Source: Lutimonas saemankumensis
GTDB lineage: Bacteria > Bacteroidota > Bacteroidia > Flavobacteriales > Flavobacteriaceae
Length of the DNA stretch: 64,000 nucleotides
Reading direction: 5' to 3'
Assembly (NCBI RefSeq): GCF_020171465.1
Contig: NZ_JAIUZR010000005.1
Coordinates: 1 to 64,000, forward strand
Made by a program: the position numbers and the translations under genes. Positions within the stretch are counted from its first letter, which is position 1. Each line of letters opens with the position of its first letter. The notes under the pieces were generated by a model, which saw only the letters and a list, made by a program, of their open reading frames with translations, ran no database searches and was not told the DNA's origin. This document shows, in pieces, positions 46,484 through 53,473 of the stretch.

Positions 46484-47515
46484 ATGGAAAAAAGGGTGCC
46501 ACAGATACTGATTATTTATACAGGGGGAACCATAGGTATGGTTAAAGACTATGAAACAAATGCATTAAAACCCTTTGATTTTGAAAACCTGAAAACGAAG
46601 ATTCCGGAACTTAATTTACTCGAATGCAGCCTGAAAACAACGGCCTTTGAGCAACCTATTGATTCTTCAGACATGTCGCCTGACCATTGGATCAACATTG
46701 CCGAGATCATTGAATCAAACCACGATCAAACGGATGGATTTGTGGTCCTTACCGGTACTGACACCATGTCATATACGGCTTCTGCCATGAGTTTTATCCT
46801 TGAGAATTTAAGTAAACCAGTGATCTTTACCGGCTCTCAGCTTCCTATTGGAGATTTAAGGACGGACGCAAAAGAAAACTTAATTACGGCCATTCAGGTG
46901 GCTTCAGCTTTTGAGAACGGAGAGGCTGTAGTGCAGGAAGTGGCCCTTTATTTTGAATATAAACTCTACAGAGCTAACAGGACCACAAAAGTCAGTGCAG
47001 AGCAATTTGAGGCTTTTCAGTCGCCAAATTATCCCAATCTGGGAGAAAGCGGAGTTCATTTGATCTTTAATCGACAGTTTCTGAAAAGAACTAAAAAAGA
47101 CCTCCCCCTGAAAGTTCAAAAAAATCTTGATGCCAATGTGGTTATTTTGAAATTATTTCCGGGCATTCAGAGAAGCATGGTCGAATATATTTTGAATTAT
47201 CCTGATCTTCACGGAGTCATATTAGAGACTTATGGGGCAGGAAATGCTCCAACTGATTCCTGGTTTTTTGAAATACTCATTAAAACGATTCAAAGAGGAA
47301 TACCTATTGTGAATGTCAGCCAATGTATCAGTGGAGGAGTTTTAATGGGTCTCTATGAAACCAGTACCAAAATGAAAAGTATTGGAGTTATAAATGGAAA
47401 AAACATCACAACAGAATCTGCCGTGGCCAAACTGAAATTAATGCTGGGTTTGAAGATTCCGTATAATGAATTCAAAGAAAAATTCGAGACTGAAATAAGG
47501 GGTGAAATGAGTTAG
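46484..47515 (+). CDS. Type I (cytoplasmic-type) L-asparaginase
   Basis: 343 residues from ATG 46484; the TTG nine bases earlier is unlikely. Converts asparagine to aspartate and ammonia. Both catalytic Thr motifs are visible: IIYTGGTIGMV near the N-terminus and VVLTGTDTMSYTASAM around residues 88-103. GSQLPIGDLRTDAKENL is typical of the family. No signal peptide, so cytoplasmic. The aspartate made could feed the aspartate-family pathway encoded further right, though no link beyond proximity is visible. Confidence 0.94.
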   Translation: MEKRVPQILIIYTGGTIGMVKDYETNALKPFDFENLKTKIPELNLLECSLKTTAFEQPIDSSDMSPDHWINIAEIIESNHDQTDGFVVLTGTDTMSYTASAMSFILENLSKPVIFTGSQLPIGDLRTDAKENLITAIQVASAFENGEAVVQEVALYFEYKLYRANRTTKVSAEQFEAFQSPNYPNLGESGVHLIFNRQFLKRTKKDLPLKVQKNLDANVVILKLFPGIQRSMVEYILNYPDLHGVILETYGAGNAPTDSWFFEILIKTIQRGIPIVNVSQCISGGVLMGLYETSTKMKSIGVINGKNITTESAVAKLKLMLGLKIPYNEFKEKFETEIRGEMS

Positions 47516-47586
47516 TTTTAAGCTAAAAACTTTTACAAGTAAATATTTTTTTGTTACTTGCCGCTCATATAAAATTTTGACTTATT

Positions 47587-47673
47587 GGAGAGGTGGCCGA
47601 GTGGCTTAAGGCGCACGCTTGGAAAGCGTGTTTATGAGAAATCGTAACGGGGGTTCGAATCCCTTCCTCTCCG
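47587..47673 (+). tRNA. tRNA-Ser (GGA)
   Basis: 87-nt class II tRNA: acceptor GGAGAGG / CCTCTCC, D-arm GCCGAGTGGCTTAAGGC, anticodon stem CACGC / GCGTG with loop TTGGAAA (anticodon GGA), a long variable arm (TTTATGAGAAATCGTAAC), T-arm GGTTCGAATCC, discriminator G, CCA not encoded. Confidence 0.97.
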
Positions 47674-47751
47674 CGGAAGATGTGCTTATGTTCCAAAAAT
47701 TTTTATATCTTTAAACCCGTTAACTAAATTTAAATAACAAACATTAAAAAA

Positions 47752-48471
47752 ATGAAAAAAGTATTTACTATCCTTGCAATGACAGGATTGATGTTCTTGA
47801 GCTCAGTACAAGACATTTACGCACAAACAGAACCAGTTGCTGAAAAAACTTTTCATCAAGTTTTGAAACAGCGTTTTATTGAAGGTGGTCCTTTCTTTAT
47901 GGGGATTGTATTAGTAACTTTGATTTTAGGTTTGGCTATAGCCATAGAAAGAATTATTTACCTTAACATGGCTACAACTAATACTGACAAATTAGTTAAC
48001 AGCGTTGAGGAAGCTATGGGTTCAGGTGGTGTAGAAGCTGCAAAGGAATTATGTAGAAATACAAAAGGCCCTGTTGCTTCAATCTTTTACCAAGGTTTAG
48101 ACCGAATGGATGAAGGAGTTGACGCTGCTGAAAAAGCTGTTGTAGCTTATGGAGGTGTCCAGATGGGATTATTGGAGAAAAACGTATCATGGTTATCTCT
48201 GTTTATTGCTCTTGCCCCAATGCTTGGATTCATGGGAACGGTAATTGGTATGATTTCTGCATTTGACTCTATTGAAGCGGCGGGTGATATTTCTCCTGCG
48301 GTTGTTGCCGGTGGTATTAAAGTAGCACTTTTAACAACGGTATTTGGTTTGGTAGTAGCGATTATTCTTCAGATTTTCTACAACTACATCATTTCAAAGA
48401 TTGATAGTATTGTAAATAACATGGAAGACGCTTCTATTAAATTAGTGGATCTTTTGATCAGAAATAAATAA
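47752..48471 (+). CDS. MotA/TolQ/ExbB proton-channel family protein
   Basis: 239 residues. An N-terminal hydrophobic stretch resembling a signal or TM segment (about 1-24), TM near 52-75 (MGIVLVTLILGLAIAIERII), and the conserved ExbB core (LEKNVSWLSLFIALAPMLGFMGTVIGMI, then GGIKVALLTTVFGLVVAI). With ExbD it forms the proton-driven motor that energises TonB-type transport or related envelope processes. First of four same-strand genes with 7, 4 and 6-nt gaps. A near-consensus -7 TATCTTTA lies at 47706-47713. Confidence 0.94.
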   Translation: MKKVFTILAMTGLMFLSSVQDIYAQTEPVAEKTFHQVLKQRFIEGGPFFMGIVLVTLILGLAIAIERIIYLNMATTNTDKLVNSVEEAMGSGGVEAAKELCRNTKGPVASIFYQGLDRMDEGVDAAEKAVVAYGGVQMGLLEKNVSWLSLFIALAPMLGFMGTVIGMISAFDSIEAAGDISPAVVAGGIKVALLTTVFGLVVAIILQIFYNYIISKIDSIVNNMEDASIKLVDLLIRNK

Positions 48472-48478
48472 GAGAACT

Positions 48479-48946
48479 ATGAACAGTAAGATAGCAAAAA
48501 TATTATCACTTGCCTCAGGACTGATCGGCTTGATTGCGATTTACTTCCTGGTAAGGATAATTATGGAAGGCGATGATGCTGTTAAGGAGAGTTTAGAGTT
48601 ACAAAATAGCCTTGTATCTCCTTTTGTATCATTTGCGAGGGTGATCCTTATAATCACTGCGATTATTGCAATAGTATTCTCCTTATGGAATTTAGTTAGA
48701 CAACCAAAGCTTTTGAAAAAGACCTTGATTTCACTTGCCGGACTGGCAGTTTTATTGATGATTTCTTATGCAATGGCTTCAGATGCGGCGGTAACAAATG
48801 TTTCAGGGAATGTGATCAAGGATGGTGAGGCTGGTCCTGTCTCAAAATGGGTGAGTACCGGAATCTGGTATTCAATGATTTTGGGAGGTATAGGATTAGG
48901 CTTCTTTTTATGGGATTTTGTAAAATCATTAGTTTCAACGAAATAA
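48479..48946 (+). CDS. Four-TM membrane protein embedded in the Exb operon
   Basis: 155 residues with four membrane spans (about 8-27, 50-72, 79-98, 127-149) and a short hydrophilic loop TNVSGNVIKDGEAG. I do not recognise a characterised family. Its placement, 7 nt after exbB and 4 nt before exbD, suggests it is part of the same membrane complex; similar unknown membrane proteins occur at this position in flavobacteria as far as I recall. Confidence 0.8.
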   Translation: MNSKIAKILSLASGLIGLIAIYFLVRIIMEGDDAVKESLELQNSLVSPFVSFARVILIITAIIAIVFSLWNLVRQPKLLKKTLISLAGLAVLLMISYAMASDAAVTNVSGNVIKDGEAGPVSKWVSTGIWYSMILGGIGLGFFLWDFVKSLVSTK

Positions 48947-48950
48947 TATT

Positions 48951-49577
48951 ATGGCAAAAAGAGATGTACCGGAAATCAATGCAGGGTCAATGGCCGATAT
49001 TGCTTTCTTGTTGCTCATATTCTTTCTCGTAACGACGACAATGGATGTGGACACTGGAATTAGCAGGAAGTTGCCTGAAAAACAACCGCCAGATGCCCCG
49101 GAGCCTCCGAAATTGAAAGAAAAGAATGTGTTTGTTGTAACGGTAAACCGTAACAATGATATATTGGTCGAAGGGGAAACCTTTATGACGATTGATCAGA
49201 TTCGTGAGGAAGCCATTAAGTTTATCGACAATGGTGGAGGCCTGGGCAACCCGATTGACGGAGCCGAACCCGCTGAATGCGACTGGTGTGAAGGTGCCAA
49301 AGATCCGGCATCATCAGATCATCCGAACAAAGCGGTCATATCGCTGGAAAGTGACAGAGGAACCTCATACGGAACCTACATTTCGGTTCAAAATGAATTG
49401 GTGGGTGCCTATACGGATTTGAGAAACAGGTTATCAGAGAAGATGTACGGGGTTTCGTATACTCAGATGTTAAAGGATCAGGGTAATAATCCGAACAATG
49501 AAACCTTAAAGGAGAGAATAAAAATAATTAAGGGTAAGTATCCTCAGATCATTTCTGAAGCTGAACCCACAAAGTAA
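48951..49577 (+). CDS. ExbD/TolR-family biopolymer transport protein (first)
   Basis: 208 residues. A single N-terminal TM with the functional Asp: MADIAFLLLIFFLVTTTMD. The periplasmic part holds a Pro-rich KQPPDAPEPPKLKEK segment and an insertion with CDWC (about 101-104) that could form a disulfide. It partners ExbB and is followed after 6 nt by a second ExbD. Confidence 0.92.
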   Translation: MAKRDVPEINAGSMADIAFLLLIFFLVTTTMDVDTGISRKLPEKQPPDAPEPPKLKEKNVFVVTVNRNNDILVEGETFMTIDQIREEAIKFIDNGGGLGNPIDGAEPAECDWCEGAKDPASSDHPNKAVISLESDRGTSYGTYISVQNELVGAYTDLRNRLSEKMYGVSYTQMLKDQGNNPNNETLKERIKIIKGKYPQIISEAEPTK

Positions 49578-49583
49578 ATTCTT

Positions 49584-50048
49584 ATGTCTAAGTTTAAAAA
49601 GAAGAAAAAAGGAATGCCGGGTATATCTACGGCATCATTGCCGGATATTGTATTTATGCTTTTGTTCTTTTTTATGGTTACCACGGTGATGCGTGAAACG
49701 GAGTTGAAGATAAAGAAGCCTCAATTGCCAAAGGCGACGGAAGTCAAGAAGTTAGAGCGCAAGAGTTTGGTCAGTTACATTTATGTTGGTAAAGTAAAAG
49801 ATCAAAAAGGAGACAAGATTCAGCTGAATGACCGTATTGCTGATGTTAAAGATGTGAAGTACTTTATTTTTGCGGAAAGGGAAACACATCCTGAGGATGA
49901 AATTCCTTTGCTCACGACATCGATTAAGGCAGATATTGAATCTAATGTGGGTACGATTACTGACATTAAGGAAGAATTGAGAAACATCAATGCGTTAAAA
50001 ATAAATTACTCTACCCTCAAGGGAGATGTTATGGATAACGTTAAATAG
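49584..50048 (+). CDS. ExbD/TolR-family biopolymer transport protein (second)
   Basis: 154 residues. Highly basic N-terminus (MSKFKKKKKGMPG) then TM with conserved Asp in LPDIVFMLLFFFMVTTVM. The periplasmic part has a different sequence from the first ExbD and no cysteine pair, so the complex may contain ExbD heterodimers. Last gene of the operon; a strong terminator follows 20 nt later. Confidence 0.93.
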   Translation: MSKFKKKKKGMPGISTASLPDIVFMLLFFFMVTTVMRETELKIKKPQLPKATEVKKLERKSLVSYIYVGKVKDQKGDKIQLNDRIADVKDVKYFIFAERETHPEDEIPLLTTSIKADIESNVGTITDIKEELRNINALKINYSTLKGDVMDNVK

Positions 50049-50067
50049 TTTAGTTAAGCTTTTAATT

Positions 50068-50099
50068 AAAAAACCCTCATGAATCATGAGGGTTTTTTT
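50068..50099 (+). terminator. Bidirectional rho-independent terminator
   Basis: CCCTCATG - AAT - CATGAGGG flanked by A6 and T7, between the convergent exbD and deoxynucleoside kinase genes. Confidence 0.9.
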
Positions 50100-50153
50100 A
50101 TTTTATGAGATGCTCCTCGAAGCCTATGAAATTAGGATCTCAGAAAATGAAAA

Positions 50154-50768
50154 TTAAAAAAGGCCGTGAATCTGTGCATCGATTCGGTCGATAATCGAGC
50201 CCAGGTCTTCCTGATTATCTACAATATTCAAATTGTCAATATCAATGATCAGTAATTTTCCTTTTTTATAAGTGCTTATCCAGGCCTCGTAACGCTCATT
50301 TAATCGGCTTAAGTAGTCAATGCTGATGGTATTCTCAAAATCCCTGCCTCGTTTGTGTATCTGCCCCACCAGGGTTGGTATGCTTGCCCTTAGATATATC
50401 AGCAAATCCGGAGGGGATACCAGCCTTTCCATCAATTCAAACAAAGATCCATAATTGCCGAAATCCCTGTTAGTCATCAATCCCATGGCGTGTAAATTCG
50501 GCGCAAAAATATGGGCATCCTCGTAGATAGTTCTATCCTGAATGATATTCTTTCCGCTCTCACGAATTTCAAGAATTTGTCTGAATCTGCTATTTAAGAA
50601 ATAGATTTGCAAATTAAAGGACCAGCGCTCCATGGATCCGTAAAAGTCATCGAGATAAGGATTCTCTGCAACAGACTCAAAATGAGGCTCCCATTTATAG
50701 TGTTTCGCTAATAAACTGGTCAATGTCGTTTTTCCTGCTCCAATATTTCCGGCAATAGCAATATGCAT
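50154..50768 (-). CDS. Deoxynucleoside kinase family protein
   Basis: 204 residues. P-loop AGNIGAGKTTL at the N-terminus, active-site ENPYLDDFY, and DRTIYEDAHIFA, the DRS/DRT-type motif of dCK/dGK-like kinases; a lid-like RGRDFENTI region follows. It phosphorylates deoxynucleosides for nucleotide salvage; base preference cannot be read by eye. Downstream of metK and a secreted hypothetical on the minus strand, 86 nt after the latter. Confidence 0.93.
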   Translation of the reverse strand: MHIAIAGNIGAGKTTLTSLLAKHYKWEPHFESVAENPYLDDFYGSMERWSFNLQIYFLNSRFRQILEIRESGKNIIQDRTIYEDAHIFAPNLHAMGLMTNRDFGNYGSLFELMERLVSPPDLLIYLRASIPTLVGQIHKRGRDFENTISIDYLSRLNERYEAWISTYKKGKLLIIDIDNLNIVDNQEDLGSIIDRIDAQIHGLF

Positions 50769-50854
50769 AGGTTTCTTAGTTTGATTTTAGTTAAAAAGCA
50801 ATGGAAAGCGAAATTAAAAAAAATATGGCGTAATTCCTTTAATTGTGGATATTT

Positions 50855-51643
50855 TCAGCTCTTTATTTGGAATTCATAAACTTCCTTACCGTTATAAACG
50901 TAAAATTTAGAGCTATTGATAAAAATCGTTTCCGAAGGGCCTTCATAATTGAATTCTATCGGTAAAACCTGAGTCAGGTCGTTGTAGAAGAATTCTCCTT
51001 TGGATTCATAAATAAATCCTTTTTGAAACGGAAATATTCGCGAAGTATCCTTTAACGGATAACCTCGAATAAAAACACCATACTCGTTGAATTCAAAAAC
51101 CCCAATATCTGCCAGTACCCATACATTTTTAAAACTGCTCACCAGGTCAATAGGTTTAAATTCGGGGTTGTAAAATGTCAGTGCCAGGGTCTGAAGAAGT
51201 TCAGTATTTCTTTTGTAATCGTATAAATGCAATTTATTATCATCTGCGTACAACCAGATATTATTTTGCGAAGAACCAGTAACAAAGGAAACATTATTGA
51301 ATTTTGTTTCTCTTGTAAAATCCAGAACCGGGCTTAGCTCATTCAGGTTATTGTCAAGCAGAATTGCAGCATTGAAATCAGCATAGAAAAGAATGATTTT
51401 AAAAGGATTTTGAATATTAACCTTATGAACCCTTCCTAATTCTGGATTGCTGTATGAAAAGACTTTTTTATCGGTTTTCTTATACAGTACATTATCGCTT
51501 ATGTAATAGAGATTGCTGAATTCATCTATCCCTACAAATCTATCGGCCTCAATCGCAAACTTCTCGATAAATTCAGTTTTCAGCTCTTGTGCGCTGGCTG
51601 AGATACTCAAATAGAGAAGTAACAAAAAGGCAAGGTATTTCAT
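50855..51643 (-). CDS. Secreted hypothetical protein with propeller-like repeats
   Basis: 262 residues. Signal peptide ending SASAQEL. The rest alternates short beta strands with aromatic-rich turns (NIWLYADDNKLHLYDY, NVWVLADIGVFEFNEYG), suggestive of a small beta-propeller. I do not recognise a function. It starts 16 nt after the metK stop, so it is probably co-transcribed with metK, which gives no clear functional clue. Confidence 0.8.
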   Translation of the reverse strand: MKYLAFLLLLYLSISASAQELKTEFIEKFAIEADRFVGIDEFSNLYYISDNVLYKKTDKKVFSYSNPELGRVHKVNIQNPFKIILFYADFNAAILLDNNLNELSPVLDFTRETKFNNVSFVTGSSQNNIWLYADDNKLHLYDYKRNTELLQTLALTFYNPEFKPIDLVSSFKNVWVLADIGVFEFNEYGVFIRGYPLKDTSRIFPFQKGFIYESKGEFFYNDLTQVLPIEFNYEGPSETIFINSSKFYVYNGKEVYEFQIKS

Positions 51644-51659
51644 AGAATGTAAAGATTAT

Positions 51660-52913
51660 TTACAGTCCAAAGGCTTCTTTAATCTGATCAACATAATCAA
51701 GTTTTTCCCATGTAAAAAGCTCAACTTCAAGGGTCTTATCTCCTGAATAAGGCGATGAAAACTTTTTAGTGACGGTCCTTGGATTTCTACCCATATGCCC
51801 GTAAGCTGCAGTTTCGCTGTAGATTGGATTTCGAAGTTTTAACCTTTTTTCTATGGCAGCCGGCTTCATATCGAATATACCTTCTACAATTCGGGATATT
51901 TCTCCGTCAGTTTTCCCGATTTTAGAGGAATTGTATGTTTCCACATTGATCGATGTAGGTTCAGCCACACCAATAGCATACGAAACCTGAACCAAAATCT
52001 GATCGCATACTCCAGCAGCAACCATATTTTTCGCAATATGTCGAGCAGCATAGGCGGCTGATCGATCCACCTTACTGGGGTCCTTTCCACTAAAAGCTCC
52101 TCCACCGTGAGCTCCTTTTCCGCCATAGGTATCAACGATTATTTTCCTCCCGGTTAAACCCGTATCACCATGTGGGCCTCCAATAACAAATTTACCAGTA
52201 GGATTAATGTGGTATTTGATCTGGTCATTGAACAATGATTGTATAGATGCCGGAAGATCAGCGGCCACACGAGGGATCAATATACCAACGATATCTTCTT
52301 TAATTTTTGCCAGCATGGCATCGTCCTCATCAAATTGATCATGTTGCGTTGAAAGCACAATGGTATCTATTCTTTGTGGAATACCATCATCTGAATATTC
52401 AATGGTTACCTGACTTTTGGCATCCGGTCTTAAGTACTTGATATCTTTATTCTCTCGTCTTATCTTTGCGAGTTCTCTCAGTAATCTATGACTAAGATCC
52501 AGAGCGAGAGGCATATAGTTTGTCGTTTCATTTGTAGCATAACCAAACATCATTCCCTGGTCCCCGGCGCCCTGTTCCTCTTCGGGCCCCCTGTCAACTC
52601 CCTGATTGATATCCTGAGACTGCTCGTGAATTAGAGAGATCACTCCACAACTTTCACCTTCAAACTTGTATTCACCTTTGGTATATCCGATTTTTTTGAT
52701 GGTTTCTCTAGCAATAATCGGAGCATCAATATAGGTGGTCGTTTTAACTTCACCTGCAAGTACCACCTGGCCCGTTGTCACCAGTGTTTCACAGGCAACT
52801 TTAGCATGCGGGTCAAAGGCTAGAAAATTATCCAAAAGATTATCTGATATTTGATCGGCAACCTTATCGGGATGCCCTTCAGAAACAGACTCAGACGTAA
52901 ATAAATAAGACAT
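51660..52913 (-). CDS. metK: S-adenosylmethionine synthetase
   Basis: 417 residues. Makes SAM from methionine and ATP. Motifs: [18 protein letters not shown] at the N-terminus with the ATP/metal residues, [12 protein letters not shown], the P-loop-like [16 protein letters not shown], and HMGRNP near the end. It is longer than E. coli MetK (384) because of small insertions, as in other Bacteroidota. Its leader carries a SAM-II-like aptamer (52972-53023, minus strand), implying feedback by its own product. Confidence 0.98.
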   Translation of the reverse strand: MSYLFTSESVSEGHPDKVADQISDNLLDNFLAFDPHAKVACETLVTTGQVVLAGEVKTTTYIDAPIIARETIKKIGYTKGEYKFEGESCGVISLIHEQSQDINQGVDRGPEEEQGAGDQGMMFGYATNETTNYMPLALDLSHRLLRELAKIRRENKDIKYLRPDAKSQVTIEYSDDGIPQRIDTIVLSTQHDQFDEDDAMLAKIKEDIVGILIPRVAADLPASIQSLFNDQIKYHINPTGKFVIGGPHGDTGLTGRKIIVDTYGGKGAHGGGAFSGKDPSKVDRSAAYAARHIAKNMVAAGVCDQILVQVSYAIGVAEPTSINVETYNSSKIGKTDGEISRIVEGIFDMKPAAIEKRLKLRNPIYSETAAYGHMGRNPRTVTKKFSSPYSGDKTLEVELFTWEKLDYVDQIKEAFGL

Positions 52914-52957
52914 AGTAATTTTATATTTTTAAGAAAAAACCGAATTGAAAAACAGGG

Positions 52958-52982
52958 GCTAAAGTAGAATTACTGCTTTAGC
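52958..52982 (-). promoter_or_regulatory. Hairpin overlapping the 3' strand of the metK aptamer (candidate expression platform)
   Basis: On the minus strand GCTAAAG (52976-52982) pairs with CTTTAGC (52958-52964), then CCCTGTTTTTC. The GCTAAAG arm is also the essential 3' strand of the SAM-II-like pseudoknot, so aptamer folding and this hairpin exclude each other. Which state is ON is not clear from sequence. Confidence 0.5.
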
Positions 52983-53023
52983 ATTTTTTCATGAGGTTGC
53001 AATCAGTTCAAATTTTTCCTCAG
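52972..53023 (-). ncRNA. SAM-II-like riboswitch aptamer upstream of metK
   Basis: Minus strand, 52 nt, the size of known SAM-II aptamers. P1 is TGAGG (plus 53018-53022) with CCTCA (plus 52992-52996). The loop carries AATTTGAAC and GATTGCAA, matching the SAM-II ATTTnAC and ATTGCAA signatures. After P1 come TGAAAAAAT and GCTAAAGCAG, matching TGATAAAT and GCTAAA. ACTG in the loop (plus 53004-53007) pairs with CAGT (plus 52972-52975) to make the pseudoknot, and ATTT can pair with AAAT. The predicted transcription start is just upstream. SAM-II is known in alphaproteobacteria and Bacteroidota, mostly before metA/metX/metC-type genes. Confidence 0.75.
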
Positions 53024-53034
53024 ATTAACGGCAC

Positions 53035-53066
53035 CAAATTTAAGTAAAATAAATATTATAAATCAA
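53035..53066 (-). promoter_or_regulatory. metK promoter
   Basis: Minus strand: TTG (plus 53064-53066), 21-nt spacer, TAAATTTG (plus 53035-53042, exact -7). The transcript would begin near 53028, a few bases before the aptamer P1 stem. Confidence 0.7.
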
Positions 53067-53115
53067 CAAAACGTAAAATTTAAAGTAATAGTATATTACC
53101 TGGCATTATTTATAA

Positions 53116-53147
53116 TTGAACTGTTTTAAAAATAATTTCTATATTTG
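53116..53147 (+). promoter_or_regulatory. Promoter P1 of the metY leader
   Basis: TTG (53116-53118), 21-nt spacer, TATATTTG (53140-53147, exact -7). The transcript should start near 53153, about 9 nt before the leader-peptide ATG. Confidence 0.75.
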
Positions 53148-53161
53148 CTAGCTCATTACCA

Positions 53162-53233
53162 ATGAAGAACTATAAATTAAATATGGCAGAAATGATGATG
53201 CGTTGTTGCACGCAGAGGATTTTTATGCTATAA
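53162..53233 (+). CDS. Met/Cys-rich leader peptide of the metY attenuator
   Basis: 23 residues, MKNYKLNMAEMMMRCCTQR followed by IFML and TAA. It contains six methionines (three consecutive) and two consecutive cysteines, far above chance, directly after an exact promoter and before a terminator. A start at the internal ATG 53183 is also possible. The codons just after MMM-R-CC (CAG AGG) form the antiterminator strand. The expected role is to report charging of tRNA-Met and tRNA-Cys to transcription of metY, not to make a functional protein. No homologue was looked up. Confidence 0.8.
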   Translation: MKNYKLNMAEMMMRCCTQRIFML

Positions 53234-53264
53234 TTTTAAACGATCATATATAAAAAAACCTCTG
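53199..53264 (+). promoter_or_regulatory. Alternative RNA pairings of the metY attenuator
   Basis: Segment 1-2 hairpin: TGCGT (53199-53203) with ACGCA (53210-53214), inside the MMM-R-CC codons. Antiterminator 2-3: CAGAGG (53213-53218) with CCTCTG (53259-53264), extendable by T5 (53220-53224) with the A run before CCTCTG. The latter uses the 5' arm of the terminator, so the two are exclusive. A ribosome held on the Met codons would block 1-2 and favour the antiterminator; one that finishes would cover CAGAGG and let the terminator form. Confidence 0.7.
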
Positions 53265-53289
53265 AAATTTTTCAGAGGTTTTTTTTTGA
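53252..53289 (+). terminator. Attenuator terminator upstream of metY
   Basis: A7-CCTCTGAA (to 53266), 4-nt loop, TTCAGAGG (53271-53278), then T9. Strong intrinsic terminator located 18 nt after the leader-peptide stop and 185 nt before metY. Confidence 0.9.
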
Positions 53290-53358
53290 CCAGAACCGAA
53301 TAGAATTGAAGTTGAACAACAAAATAACACAATATGATGTGCTTTAACAAAATGATAA

Positions 53359-53438
53359 GGTATTGCTATATTCATTAATAAAAAATGACTTATTTTTGTG
53401 CCCGCTTAGCAATACCAAGGCAAAAAGGGCATTTTTTT
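53359..53438 (+). promoter_or_regulatory. Second metY control element: P2 promoter inside a 10-bp inverted repeat, then a weak terminator-like hairpin
   Basis: GGTATTGCTA (53359-53368) and TAGCAATACC (53407-53416) are perfect inverted arms separated by 38 nt. Between them is an exact -7 element TATTTTTG (53391-53398). Overlapping the right arm, TGCCC (53399-53403) pairs with GGGCA (53427-53431), with inner GCTT / AAG pairing, and is followed by T7. The arms could be an operator pair around P2, or in transcripts from P1 a long-range antiterminator. Confidence 0.5.
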
Positions 53439-53473
53439 AAAAATTATACACTAAAGAAATTAAAAATATTATT

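Noticed and set aside
52978..52992. Tiny minus-strand ORF (MKKC) in the metK leader considered as a leader peptide
   Set aside because: Only four codons and fully inside the SAM-II-like aptamer; the sequence is better explained by the conserved RNA motif.
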